64,000 bases of DNA from an uncultured Alteromonadaceae bacterium (GCA_947501935.1 CANMXU010000008.1:91373-155372); one strand, 5' to 3'; positions 28,970 through 37,572 are shown, counted from the first letter of the stretch. Numbers and translations are program-made. The notes: generated from the sequence alone by a model not told the origin.

Positions 28970-29542
28970 ATGAAAATAACAAATCCCGCTTTAGCTGAAG
29001 TTTTATGGCAGTTAGGCCAGCAATATGTGCAAGCATACCGTGAAAAGTATACCCATTTACCCTTAGCCGAAGCTGATGAACAATGGCAATCACCTTGCCA
29101 AGTAGCTGAACATGATGAAAATTATATTACTTGGCAGCCAAATAAAGTGCTTGAAGCGCTTAGTTTTGACAATATTGAAACTGCATTGGAATTACCATTA
29201 CATGAGGATATAAAAACTTATTTTACCACCATGTTTGCTGATGCAATGCCAATGAAATGCTCTGAGGGCAGTTTACAGCTGTTACTTGCATGGTGTGAAA
29301 AAGACTTTCAGCGCTTACAAGAAAATATTATCGGCCATATTTTAATGAAACAAAAATTAAAACAGCCGTTAACTATTTTTATTGCCGTTACTGATGACGA
29401 CGATCATATTATTTCACTAAATAATACAACAGGTGAAGTATGGGTAGAGCGAGTAGGGCGCGAAGCTCATAAAAAATTGGCTGATAACTTAGTTGAGTTT
29501 TTAAGTATGTTAAGCCCAGATCTTGCTCAAATGAGCTCTTAA
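28970..29542 (+). CDS. syd: SecY-interacting protein Syd
   Basis: Syd is a cytosolic protein that binds SecY and may proofread the SecYEG translocon. I start it at ATG 28970 (MKITNPALAEVLWQLGQQY), giving 190 residues, near the 181 of E. coli Syd; the frame is open back to 28919 but the added 17 residues ([13 protein letters not shown]...) are unlike the family. The EAL... and W-rich segments (DEQWQSPCQVAEHDENYITWQP) and the C-terminal VWVERVGREAHKKLADNLVEFL are characteristic. Confidence 0.92.
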   Translation: MKITNPALAEVLWQLGQQYVQAYREKYTHLPLAEADEQWQSPCQVAEHDENYITWQPNKVLEALSFDNIETALELPLHEDIKTYFTTMFADAMPMKCSEGSLQLLLAWCEKDFQRLQENIIGHILMKQKLKQPLTIFIAVTDDDDHIISLNNTTGEVWVERVGREAHKKLADNLVEFLSMLSPDLAQMSS

Positions 29543-29579
29543 TAAACACTATCCCTTCATTAGTAGCAAATTGTTGGTC

Positions 29580-29909
29580 TTAGGCTTTTGCTATTAATGT
29601 TTCTACCAATGCTTTCAGTTGACTTATTTCTTGTTGTAAAGGCTTTATGGCTCGGTTAATAGCTTGTTCTAATGCTAATGAACTTGTTTGGTCTTCTGAG
29701 GTTGCTGTTGCTTTTATTTTATTTGTTGGCTGTTCACTCTGCTTGAAAGTAATGAATTCTGGATCGTGCTGCCAAGATTTAAGTGTTTGAATAATGGTTG
29801 GTAAATTAACAGGTTGTGTCAATTTACTTTTAATTAAGGCCACTGATGGTTTTTTTCCTTCGTTGGCTAATTTATTGGCAATGATGGAAATTTCGTCTGA
29901 TATCGTCAT
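29580..29909 (-). CDS. Small KfrA_N-like putative DNA-binding protein
   Basis: The N-terminal half of this 109-residue protein (about residues 5-50, IISANKLANEGKKPSVALIKSKL-like, then LKSWQ) resembles the helix-turn-helix of KfrA N-terminal domains, where a GK.P....(V/I) pattern precedes the recognition helix. The C-terminal 35 residues are a short coiled coil (LEQAINRAIKPLQQEISQLKALVETLIAK). A DNA-binding role is inferred from this resemblance only. It is convergent with syd. Confidence 0.6.
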   Translation of the reverse strand: MTISDEISIIANKLANEGKKPSVALIKSKLTQPVNLPTIIQTLKSWQHDPEFITFKQSEQPTNKIKATATSEDQTSSLALEQAINRAIKPLQQEISQLKALVETLIAKA

Positions 29910-30153
29910 TTTGATTGTTCGATTAACTAAAGTTGCGATATTTTAGCTAATTTAACTAACCATGTCTTCTATGTTTTTTGCTTTTTCTTTTTAAGTTCTT
30001 TTAATTCAATAGTTTACTTGGTTGGTTTGATTGTTGCTATCTTTGGTTGAAAGTTATTTAGGCACTATTTCATTGGTTAAATAATTTTATTAACTAAATC
30101 CAAATTAAATCAAAACTAAATATTAACAATTCATAAAATCAAAGAGAGTAAAC

Positions 30154-30525
30154 ATGAAAAAATCTATAATTGCATTATTAGTAGTAGCGCCATTAGCTTT
30201 GGGATTGTCAGGTTGTGTTATTAAAATAGGTGGCGGTGACTCTGATCATGGCTTTAATTCTGATTATGAAGATCGTGAATATGACAACAGAAAGAAAATT
30301 GCCCGCCTAATAGCAAGCACCAGTATACATGCAGTACAAAAAGAGTTTGGTGTTGCTGACTTTAATGAGACTTATCAAAAAAATGATGAGACAGTGCAAG
30401 TACTTTTTTATCGTACTCAACGAGCCCATAAAGATGGTGTAACTACAAAAGATGAATGTACTCCGCTGGTTTTTAAAAACAATTTGTTAGTAAGTTGGGG
30501 AGAGACCGCTTACCAACAGCTTTAA
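30154..30525 (+). CDS. DUF3192 family lipoprotein
   Basis: The 123-residue protein has a lipoprotein signal ending in LSGC (Cys21), a short acidic linker, and a DUF3192 domain with YEDREYDNRKKIARL and VLFYRTQRAHKDGVTTKDEC. It is the paralogue of the membrane-anchored protein at 23382-23759. Function is unknown; two cysteines are not available for a disulfide outside the lipobox except the conserved DEC cysteine. A terminator follows. Confidence 0.85.
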   Translation: MKKSIIALLVVAPLALGLSGCVIKIGGGDSDHGFNSDYEDREYDNRKKIARLIASTSIHAVQKEFGVADFNETYQKNDETVQVLFYRTQRAHKDGVTTKDECTPLVFKNNLLVSWGETAYQQL

Positions 30526-30536
30526 ATAATATATTC

Positions 30537-30566
30537 AAAACAGAGAGTTAGACTCTCTGTTTTGGT
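30537..30566 (+). terminator. Terminator after the DUF3192 lipoprotein gene
   Basis: AAACAGAGAG-TTAGA-CTCTCTGTTTT forms a hairpin with a T run, 12 bp after the stop codon. Confidence 0.88.
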
Positions 30567-30669
30567 TTTTGTTAAAGCGGAAATTAGTTCTGTTTGACCT
30601 GACTTAAAAATTCCTGTTATTGTGGTGTGATAACTATAAAACATGATTTTACAACAAGGGGGCAAGTAG

Positions 30670-31320
30670 ATGACCGAAGTTTTAACTGATAAGCCAAGAA
30701 CAGAAATTAAAGCTATTTACCTAACAGCAGAAGATTTGAAGCTTGCCGCTTCATTGTTGTATCAAGCCTACCATGACGATCCGGTTTTTCTCGAAATATT
30801 TAATAGTGAAAAAGAAGATTATGAACAACGCTTAAGAGCGTCGATTAGAGAAGAGTTAAGTGTTTTTTGGCAAGCCAAGCAACCTATGATCGGCTTATAT
30901 CTAGGTGAAGCTATGGTCGGGGTAGCATGTTTAAATGCGCCAAGCGACGGTGTTGGCTCTGAGCGCTTTTGGCACTGGCGTTTGAAAATGCTATTAAGTG
31001 CAGGCTATTTTAGTACTAAACAAATGATCGAAAAAGAAAAACTTATTTTATCAGCTATTCCTTTAAAAAAATTCCATATGTTGTCGTTTATCGCTATTCA
31101 CCCTTTACACCAACAACACGGCTTCGGTCACTATTTATTAGCGGCAGTAAATACGGTTTTAGAAGATCACCCAGACAGCGAAGGTGTTGCGGTATATGCC
31201 AGTACTGATAAATATCGAGCTTTTTTTAGCGACCTTAATTACCAATTGGTTGAAGAAGTTGCCGTTGGCAAAGTTGCTGGCGCATTGATGATCCATTATC
31301 GTGACGATAACAACAAGTAA
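30670..31320 (+). CDS. GNAT family N-acetyltransferase
   Basis: The 216-residue cytoplasmic protein has a GNAT fold: an acyl-CoA-binding segment near residue 150 (FIAIHPLHQQHGFGHYLLAAV, the Q/RxxGxG/A pattern as QQHGFGHYL) and a C-terminal YR(A)FFSDLNYQLVEE element. Substrate cannot be told from sequence. It lies between a DUF3192 gene and the CsrB-like RNA, 104 bp past the previous terminator, so it likely has its own promoter. Confidence 0.85.
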   Translation: MTEVLTDKPRTEIKAIYLTAEDLKLAASLLYQAYHDDPVFLEIFNSEKEDYEQRLRASIREELSVFWQAKQPMIGLYLGEAMVGVACLNAPSDGVGSERFWHWRLKMLLSAGYFSTKQMIEKEKLILSAIPLKKFHMLSFIAIHPLHQQHGFGHYLLAAVNTVLEDHPDSEGVAVYASTDKYRAFFSDLNYQLVEEVAVGKVAGALMIHYRDDNNK

Positions 31321-31352
31321 TCGCATCACCATTTGTATATTTATTACCTTTC

Positions 31353-31393
31353 AAGAACTTAAGCTTTATTAATTAAGTGAAGCTTAAGTTCTT
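31353..31393 (+). terminator. Hairpin after the GNAT gene, probable terminator
   Basis: AAGAACTTAAGCTT (31353-31366) and AAGCTTAAGTTCTT (31380-31393) form a perfect 14-bp stem with a 13-nt loop. The following bases (CTGCTC) do not form a U run, so intrinsic termination may be weak. Confidence 0.6.
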
Positions 31394-31460
31394 CTGCTCA
31401 ACCTATTCAGCCCTTTGTTTCAGTATGAATTTTCAATAGTTTCTACATTACGCTTATTTG

Positions 31461-31478
31461 TGTAAGACATGTCTCACA
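31461..31478 (+). promoter_or_regulatory. GacA/UvrY/VarA-type upstream activating site
   Basis: TGTAAGACATGTCTCACA matches the TGTAAG-N6-CTTACA consensus of GacA-family response regulators with one mismatch. It is centred about 177 bp before the predicted start of the CsrB-like RNA, a distance like that at csrB of E. coli. The rest of 31394-31634 shows no gene. Confidence 0.8.
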
Positions 31479-31634
31479 AGGGTGTGCGATATGAATGCAG
31501 TTGTTAGTGTTTTTAGATGACCTGCCTTTGTTAACTATATGTAATTTAATGTTATTATTATTTGTGGGCATAACTGTTTGTATCTTTTGGCTAATTATTT
31601 TAGTTTTGCCTATTCGAAAATGTCTGAAACCGCG

Positions 31635-31640
31635 TATTAT
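31635..31640 (+). promoter_or_regulatory. -10 element of the CsrB-like RNA
   Basis: TATTAT lies 6-7 bp before the first base I assign to the RNA. There is no good -35 at 16-18 bp (ATTCGA is the nearest), which fits a promoter that needs an activator. Confidence 0.6.
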
Positions 31641-31646
31641 TAACAA

Positions 31647-31973
31647 CGTCAGGAAGACGCAAGGCAGGATGACTTGAAACACAGGATTGTTAATAAAGGA
31701 ACTTCTTGGAAGAAGTAAGGTGAGAAGGAAAACACCGCACACGGATGAGATAAAGGATTGGCTGATAGGATTTAGCCGTCAGGATGACGAATAATAGCTT
31801 TAGGAAGACGCTAGCACATTTAGGATAAATTTGCGGCTAGGATAGCCAAGGATTGTAAAAGGACTTACAGGATAGACTAAGGATAGTTTTTCATGGAAGA
31901 CGAGGGAACGCTAAATATGCAGGATGCAGATAAGCTAGTTATTGAGATGCGGCTCTTAGAGCCGCATTTTTTT
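31647..31973 (+). ncRNA. csrB: CsrB/RsmZ-type small RNA sequestering CsrA
   Basis: About 20 GGA triplets occur in roughly 300 nt, mostly as AGGA, CAGGAUG or AAGGAUUG, several in small hairpin loops: GTC-AGGAT-GAC at 31778-31788, GGCT-AGGAT-AGCC at 31835-31847, GGCT...AGCC at 31760-31777 with AGGA in the loop, and ACTTCT-TGGA-AGAAGT at 31701-31716. This is the hallmark of CsrB, CsrC and RsmY/Z RNAs, which bind many CsrA dimers and relieve CsrA repression. It ends in an intrinsic terminator (ATGCGGCTC-TTA-GAGCCGCAT and seven T) and has a GacA-type box upstream. The locus is the syd-yqcC-truC neighbourhood, where E. coli csrB also sits. No start codon with a convincing protein exists on either strand. 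The 5' end is inferred from the -10. Confidence 0.9.
31947..31973 (+). terminator. Intrinsic terminator of the CsrB-like RNA
   Basis: ATGCGGCTC (31947-31955) pairs with GAGCCGCAT (31959-31967) across a TTA loop and is followed by a run of seven T. Confidence 0.95.
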
Positions 31974-32127
31974 ATGCCTATTTTTATAGTTACAAGTAAG
32001 TTTGCTGTAGCAGCTATTCACTACCATTGAAATTACTTAGCTTAATTCAATTCACTTAATATCAAACTCTCAATAATTCTCTACGGTAATAGTAAGTTGA
32101 ATAATTAATTGGTCAACTTGAAACAAA

Positions 32128-33261
32128 TTATGAACTTAAAAAATCAGCATATTTAGGGTGTTTGCCTAATACCGCCTGACTGCCTTTCAATGAAAAGCTA
32201 TAACCACATAACGAAAAACTGCCACGTAGAGCTAACGATTTAACTATTTTGTTTGAATCTAGTGGTGAAAAACTGGCGAAATATTGCGTCATATTCTCAA
32301 CGTTAACTTCAAGTGTTCTAATGGTGTCGCCATTGTTGAATTTAATAACAGAACAGCTTTTATCGCCGTGTGCGGTTAGTTGAGACCAAGGTTTGTCGGT
32401 GTTGGACTCATCGGCTTGCCAAGCAATGGTTAAGCCATTATAGGGAGACAGCATTAATGAAAACTCATCAGGTAAGGTGACTTGATGTAATCTTTCTAGT
32501 TTATTTTCTACAGTTGACTGCTGATTGTTTTCTGCTGATATAGATGTTGAAGATGCGCCAGAGCTTGAGAAAAAGCTTGATATAAATACAGCAGATAAAA
32601 TTAACAATAATACTGAGCCAATGGCAATTACGGTTGTTCTATTTTGCAATAGCGCGAGGCGAATACCCTCTCCAATATCAGGTTCATTGCTTAAGCTATC
32701 TTCAGTTGCAGTATTTTCCACAGAGTGTGAGAAAGGTGCTTCAACTTCTTGTTGGTAATCTTTTTGATAGTTTTGTTGATTTGTTGCATGAGCTAAGGTT
32801 GGCTCTATTCGACTGCCTGTGCGTCTGGTTTTGCTGGTATTGGCAAACTCGCTTAAATCAATTGGGCCAAAATAACCGAGAATATAGCTTTTGTTATTTT
32901 TTGCCGGGTAAGTAAGTAATAAGCTTGATAACAGTGCCGGTAATATCAGTAACCAATAAGCGCTGTGATGATCTGTGAAAATAATTATACAGCCCATTAA
33001 TAGCAATAAGGCGCAAGGAGCAAAAAGCCAGGTTTTGTTTAACTCACTGTCATTGAGTCTTCTGCGGGTGGTGGTGGCACATAAGGCAATACTTAACGCT
33101 AAAACGATAAAAGAAAAAATCACCGAATGAGCGAAAATACTCGATAGCACAATAAAGCTAAGATAAGTGGCACTTTGAATGACAAAAAAACGATTCCTAT
33201 TATCAAACCCTTGCCAACAAAATAATGACTTTAATAACTGCACAAAACCTCCGAGAAACAA
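32128..33261 (-). CDS. Membrane protein with DUF805-like N terminus, unknown function
   Basis: The first 125 residues form about four membrane helices and resemble DUF805 proteins (FDNRNRFFV..., RRRLNDSE). A charged cytoplasmic linker (about 130-200) leads to one further membrane helix (about 208-230, VIAIGSVLLLILSAVFISSFF), then a soluble domain of about 145 residues with two cysteines (SCSVIKF and LCGYSF). I do not recognise that domain. It is probably the last gene of a yqcC-side minus-strand group, 153 bp from the DUF3301 gene. Confidence 0.75.
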   Translation of the reverse strand: MFLGGFVQLLKSLFCWQGFDNRNRFFVIQSATYLSFIVLSSIFAHSVIFSFIVLALSIALCATTTRRRLNDSELNKTWLFAPCALLLLMGCIIIFTDHHSAYWLLILPALLSSLLLTYPAKNNKSYILGYFGPIDLSEFANTSKTRRTGSRIEPTLAHATNQQNYQKDYQQEVEAPFSHSVENTATEDSLSNEPDIGEGIRLALLQNRTTVIAIGSVLLLILSAVFISSFFSSSGASSTSISAENNQQSTVENKLERLHQVTLPDEFSLMLSPYNGLTIAWQADESNTDKPWSQLTAHGDKSCSVIKFNNGDTIRTLEVNVENMTQYFASFSPLDSNKIVKSLALRGSFSLCGYSFSLKGSQAVLGKHPKYADFLSS

Positions 33262-33414
33262 AAATACAATTTACGTATAAGGAAAATAGGTTAAACCTAT
33301 GGAAAGTGTATATAGCCTAAACAATTTGCCCAAGATTGTCAGTGCTAAAACGTATTTAAGCGTTTAATTTATCGGGCTGGTTTATTGCTTAATTTATACG
33401 GCTAGTTTATTCGC

Positions 33415-33717
33415 TTAATTTATACGATAGGCAGGCAGGTCTATTTTATCGAGTTTGTAACCACGTAAACTGATCACGCCTTGATGTTGAGACTCGCCAT
33501 CACCGCTAAATTCTAAATCAAATAAACTATACCAATAGATACCTTCACGTTGAGAAAACTTAAGTCGGCTCGAACGCCTAGCGATAGCAATATATTGCAA
33601 GCTTTCTTTCTCACAATATTTTCTGGCATGTAAACGAGCAAATTCAGACACTTTTCTTAAATAAACAAAATACCAAAAAACTAAACAAACGATGAGCAGA
33701 TAATAAATATTTTCCAT
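33415..33717 (-). CDS. DUF3301 family protein
   Basis: The 100-residue protein has one N-terminal membrane helix (about 4-21) and a basic soluble region with the family pattern ARKYCEKESLQ followed by YWYSLFDLEFSGDG, as in DUF3301. Its ATG lies 5 bp after the DUF3549 gene, so the two are translated from one message. Function is unknown. Confidence 0.86.
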   Translation of the reverse strand: MENIYYLLIVCLVFWYFVYLRKVSEFARLHARKYCEKESLQYIAIARRSSRLKFSQREGIYWYSLFDLEFSGDGESQHQGVISLRGYKLDKIDLPAYRIN

Positions 33718-33722
33718 AATAA

Positions 33723-34757
33723 TTACGCTTTTGAATTTTGCACTTGGTTGAATAACAAACCAATGGCTTTGGCTAAGGTATCACTGCGGTTAGTATCTCG
33801 CATACAGGTGAACATTTTTTGACGTAATAAGGGAATGGCGACTAAGTCTTTAAAAACCGCAGGGAATAGTTCACTACTACTTCCTTGAGCAATGTTTTCT
33901 AGGTAATGCATCATCAAATTATTTTCGTGCAGTACCTGCCAACATCTGGCGGTTATCGCGATTATTGCTTCTTCGTTAAGCTGGCGTTGTTGAAGCATAT
34001 TTTCAAAAAATTGTATTACATGAGGATGCTGACAACTTGAAGCTAAAGCTCTGAGTAAATGAGTTTGTACTTGTTCATTTTCGGCTAAAGCAAGTTGAGC
34101 TAATATTTTATCAATGAGGTTAACATCAAGCTGAATATTTTCTAAGGCCGAGCAAAACGGTAATAATACTTCTTCAGGCAAGTGTTCAAAGGCCTTTGTT
34201 AGTAGCTTTTTATTTTTCCCATGTGTTAATCGCGCTGAAAAGTCAGTAATACCTTGTACACCAATTTCTTGCCAATTTTGCCAGTTTTCGGTAGTTAAAT
34301 ATCTGGTAACTCCCGCCAAATACTTACTTGCCGGCTGCTTTAATTCAACTTTTAATAAGCTATTGATAAAGGCTAATTTGTATTGCGACGGAGTGAAATG
34401 ATAAGGGTTACTTTTTAATAACTCTTCTTGCTGCTCTGTCGGGTCAATACTTAAGTCGGTACCAAGTGCGGTGATAATTACTTCAATAAAGTGATTACGG
34501 CCGGCTAAGTTTAATAATCCACGCTCATCTAAAGGCAGTTTCACAAACCATAAATAGGGCGCATTGGCACTTTTTTGCCAAAAAGCGATGGCAATAAAGG
34601 CATGCCCTTGCGAAGGAAAAGGGTAAGGTAATTGATTTTGTTCTATTTTATCAAAGTCACTTTTAGATATTTTATCTATACGTCGACCAATATCATAAAT
34701 TCGGTATTGTGACTCAGACAGATTAAGTATCTCAGAAATAGTAGAAATTGTTGTCAT
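33723..34757 (-). CDS. DUF3549 family protein
   Basis: The 344-residue soluble protein fits the DUF3549 family found next to DUF3301, yqcC and truC in Vibrio and Alteromonadales. The N terminus contains SESQYRIYDIGRRIDKI and PYPFPSQGHAFIAIAFW; the C-terminal half looks like alpha-helical repeats. It has no signal peptide or membrane segment. It is divergent from yqcC with 83 bp between the starts. Function is unknown. Confidence 0.88.
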   Translation of the reverse strand: MTTISTISEILNLSESQYRIYDIGRRIDKISKSDFDKIEQNQLPYPFPSQGHAFIAIAFWQKSANAPYLWFVKLPLDERGLLNLAGRNHFIEVIITALGTDLSIDPTEQQEELLKSNPYHFTPSQYKLAFINSLLKVELKQPASKYLAGVTRYLTTENWQNWQEIGVQGITDFSARLTHGKNKKLLTKAFEHLPEEVLLPFCSALENIQLDVNLIDKILAQLALAENEQVQTHLLRALASSCQHPHVIQFFENMLQQRQLNEEAIIAITARCWQVLHENNLMMHYLENIAQGSSSELFPAVFKDLVAIPLLRQKMFTCMRDTNRSDTLAKAIGLLFNQVQNSKA

Positions 34758-34840
34758 AATAAAAATAGCAATCGAATAATGGCGCCATTATAGAGATAAT
34801 AGCTTTTTAACGCCAATGTAAAAAAGTGATGAGCACATTA

Positions 34841-35161
34841 ATGTCTAAGCAAACGTTATTGTTATTAGAAAAATTAAAGTTAGCTTTAGTTGAATTATCG
34901 TTATGGCAGAATCAACTCCCTTCAGAACAAGCACTGCAAAGCAGTGAGCCTTTTTGTATCGATACCTTATCGTTTGAGCAATGGTTACAGTTTGTTTTTA
35001 TTGAGCGTTTAACGCAGTTGATTATCAACCAGCAGGCCTTGCCAAATAAACTTTCTGTTGCGCCGATGGCTGAGCATGCTTTTGCTGATTTAGGGGAAAG
35101 CGGTAAACCCTTAATTAAAATCATCGCTGATATTGATGCCTTACTGTCAAATAACAGCTAA
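34841..35161 (+). CDS. yqcC: YqcC family protein
   Basis: The protein of 106 residues matches the YqcC (DUF446) family, with FCIDTLSFEQWLQFVFIERL and LPNKLSVAPMAEHAF corresponding to E. coli FFMDTMEPLEWLQWVLIPRM and LPGAFAVAPYYEMAL. In-frame starts at 34826 (GTG) and 34829 (ATG) are possible; ATG 34841 gives the N-terminal length closest to E. coli. Function is unknown. It is 4 bp upstream of truC, as in E. coli. Confidence 0.88.
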   Translation: MSKQTLLLLEKLKLALVELSLWQNQLPSEQALQSSEPFCIDTLSFEQWLQFVFIERLTQLIINQQALPNKLSVAPMAEHAFADLGESGKPLIKIIADIDALLSNNS

Positions 35162-35165
35162 TTTC

Positions 35166-35975
35166 ATGAATAAGAGCCAAGACAATATGCAGGATTGTGA
35201 GAACATCATAAATACCGAGATTGCGGATGATAAGCCGATATTAACTATTCTTTATCAAGATGAATATTTGGTGGCCGTAGATAAACCAGCTGGGCTTTTT
35301 GTTCATCGTAGCTTTATGGATAAAGATGAAAAATATTTTGCTTTGCAACTGGTACGTGATCAAGTGGGGAAGTACGTTTATCCGTTACATCGGTTAGATA
35401 AGCCAACTTCAGGGGTATTGTTGTTCGCCCTAACCAAGGAAGTTGCCCAGAAAATGGGCGCTGCGTTTATGGAGCATAATATTGACAAAACCTACTATGC
35501 GCTAACCCGTGGACACCTTATTGGAGAAGATTTAATTGATTACGCGTTAAAAGAAAAGCTCGATAAAATGGGTGACAAATTCGCTAAAACCGATAAACCC
35601 GCACAAGAAGCGCAAACTTATTATCAGTCGTTGTGTTTAGCGACTTTACCTATTGCGGTTGGTAAATATCCTAGTGTTCGGTATTCATTAGTGAAGTGTT
35701 TGCCTAAAACGGGTCGTCGGCATCAAATAAGAAGACATTTAGCACATTTGCGTCACCCTATTATTGGCGACATTAATTATGGTGATAACAAGCAAAATCC
35801 ATTTTTTGGTGAATACTTTCATTTTAAACGGTTAATGCTATTTGCTCAGAAAATAACGTTTGTGCACCCGATAACAGAAAAGTTATTAACCATTGAAGCG
35901 AAATTTGACTCGCAGTGGCTCAGTGTTTTTGCAAAGCTTGGCTGGCAAGAGCAAGATATTGTTACTTACTTATAG
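35166..35975 (+). CDS. truC: tRNA pseudouridine(65) synthase TruC
   Basis: TruC converts U65 of certain tRNAs to pseudouridine. The RluA-family catalytic motif HRLDKPTSG is present with Asp78 as nucleophile, and the C-terminal TGRRHQIRRHLAHLRHPIIGD is characteristic. I start at ATG 35166, just after the yqcC stop; the 269-residue product has about 25 extra N-terminal residues compared with E. coli (MLEILYQDEWLVAV), so an internal start near 35190 is possible. Its end overlaps the convergent lipoprotein gene by 6 bp. Confidence 0.94.
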   Translation: MNKSQDNMQDCENIINTEIADDKPILTILYQDEYLVAVDKPAGLFVHRSFMDKDEKYFALQLVRDQVGKYVYPLHRLDKPTSGVLLFALTKEVAQKMGAAFMEHNIDKTYYALTRGHLIGEDLIDYALKEKLDKMGDKFAKTDKPAQEAQTYYQSLCLATLPIAVGKYPSVRYSLVKCLPKTGRRHQIRRHLAHLRHPIIGDINYGDNKQNPFFGEYFHFKRLMLFAQKITFVHPITEKLLTIEAKFDSQWLSVFAKLGWQEQDIVTYL

Positions 35976-36344
35976 GCTGTTAGGTCCTAAAATACTGATG
36001 GCGTTGTTGTCTTGTGCTATTGGGCCTATAACACGGCGATTGTTGGAAACATCGGTTTTATCTTCTAAGCGCTGGCCTTTAATTTCAATATAGCCAACTT
36101 GGGCGATCATGTTGTTATCAGTGTAGTGTTCATTTAAACCGCGTGTTTGTGCAAAGGCCATCATCATTAATTGGTCTTGCGGGATAGGGCGGTTCAGCAA
36201 TGACATTTTCAGGTGATGATCTGATATCAAGGGTTTCTTCATATATTCCCTTTCAATTACGCTATAGTCTTTTTCTGCGGTGGTGCTACAAGCGGCAAGT
36301 AAAGTAATGATCAACAGGCTTATAAATTTTTTAAATATGGTCAT
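35970..36344 (-). CDS. Small lipoprotein of unknown function
   Basis: The 124-residue product has a lipoprotein signal with lipobox LLAAC (Cys19), followed by a polar domain with QLMMMAFAQTRGLNEHYTDNN and YIEIKGQRLEDKTDVSNNRRVIGP. I do not recognise the family. It converges on truC with a 6-bp overlap of the coding ends, so neither gene has a terminator between them. Confidence 0.75.
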   Translation of the reverse strand: MTIFKKFISLLIITLLAACSTTAEKDYSVIEREYMKKPLISDHHLKMSLLNRPIPQDQLMMMAFAQTRGLNEHYTDNNMIAQVGYIEIKGQRLEDKTDVSNNRRVIGPIAQDNNAISILGPNSL

Positions 36345-36741
36345 GGCTATTTACAACGTTAACTAAGTCATAACCATAGATGGCAAGTGTTATGCCAGAA
36401 AAAAATTGACGCTAATAAGTACAGCCTAGTTGGCGATTAGTTAAAATGCAGTTATTTGTTCTATAAAGGAAAAGTATAAAAATTGACCGTTGAAATATTT
36501 TGAAATCGAAAGAAATTGTTGTGCATATATTGTAATTTAGTTACTCAAAAAGCCCAAAAGAGTTGATAACAATAGAGCGTCAAAATATCATCACTGCTAT
36601 AAAAGCAGGAGCTAATATAATAAAAAAGCTCATGTCATTTCGATAATAAAATCGTAATGAGATGAGCTTTAAATAGTTAAACTAACTTAACAATACTTAC
36701 TTGGAAGTATAGTAAGTTTGCGGTTAGCTTAATAAGGGCAA
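36345..36741. other. Intergenic stretch between a lipoprotein gene and dapD
   Basis: No gene is seen. The dapD terminator lies at 36622-36670; the remainder upstream of the lipoprotein start is AT-rich and should hold its promoter, but I see no strong hexamers. Confidence 0.5.
36622..36670 (-). terminator. Intrinsic terminator after dapD
   Basis: On the minus strand AAAGCTCAT pairs with ATGAGCTTT around an inner CATT/AATG and CGAT/ATCG stem, followed by TTTATTATA. It lies about 70 bp past the dapD stop. Confidence 0.8.
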
Positions 36742-37572
36742 TTATTCTTCGCTTACTGAACGAAGTAAGGCATTAATACCTACTTTCGCGCGAGTTTTAG
36801 CATCTACTTTCTTCACGATAATAGCAGCGTATAAGCTGTAAGTACCACATTTAGATGGTAAGTTTCCTGAAACAACAACAGAGCCAGCAGGAACACGGCC
36901 GTAATGTACTTCGCCAGTTTCACGGTCAAAAATACGTGTGCTTTGGCCAATGTATACGCCCATTGAAATTACAGAGCCTTCTTCAACTACTACGCCTTCA
37001 ACAACTTCAGAACGTGCGCCAATGAAGCAGTTATCTTCAATGATAGTTGGGCCAGCTTGTAATGGCTCTAGAACACCACCAATGCCAACACCACCTGATA
37101 AATGTACGTTTTTACCAATTTGAGCACATGAGCCAACGGTAGCCCAAGTGTCAACCATACAACCTTCATCTACAAAAGCGCCGATGTTTACAAAGCTAGG
37201 CATAACCACAACGTTTTTACCGATGAAGCTACCTGTTCTTACTGAAGCGCCAGGTACAACACGGGTGCCGTCTTTTTCAAACATGGCTTTATCGTAACCG
37301 TCATATTTCATAGGTACTTTGTCAAAAAAGGTGCTTTCTGCGCCGTCAATAACTTCGTTGTCCCAAATACGGAATGATAATAAAACGGCTTTTTTAAGCC
37401 ATTGATGAACAACCCACTCACCAGCAATTTTTTCAGCAACTCGGGCTGAACCATTATTTAAAGAAGCAAGTGCGTCAAGTACCGCTTGTTTCACTTGTGG
37501 AGTAACATTACCAGGGGTAATGTTAGCTCTGTTTTCAAATGCTTCTTCAATGATATTTTGTAATTCGCTCAT
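36742..37572 (-). CDS. dapD: Tetrahydrodipicolinate N-succinyltransferase
   Basis: DapD succinylates tetrahydrodipicolinate in the succinylase route to diaminopimelate and lysine. The 276-residue protein has an N-terminal helical domain and a left-handed beta helix of hexapeptide repeats (about residues 105-220, with [25 protein letters not shown] and [21 protein letters not shown]). The order map-glnD-dapD on one strand matches E. coli. It lies 51 bp after glnD and is followed by a terminator. Confidence 0.97.
   Translation of the reverse strand: MSELQNIIEEAFENRANITPGNVTPQVKQAVLDALASLNNGSARVAEKIAGEWVVHQWLKKAVLLSFRIWDNEVIDGAESTFFDKVPMKYDGYDKAMFEKDGTRVVPGASVRTGSFIGKNVVVMPSFVNIGAFVDEGCMVDTWATVGSCAQIGKNVHLSGGVGIGGVLEPLQAGPTIIEDNCFIGARSEVVEGVVVEEGSVISMGVYIGQSTRIFDRETGEVHYGRVPAGSVVVSGNLPSKCGTYSLYAAIIVKKVDAKTRAKVGINALLRSVSEE

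Noticed and set aside
31443..31742. Minus-strand frame of 99 codons overlapping the CsrB-like RNA, and a plus-strand frame at 31495-31677
   Set aside because: They overlap the regulatory box and the GGA-rich RNA, lack recognisable domains, and stop well short of explaining the repeated GGA pattern.
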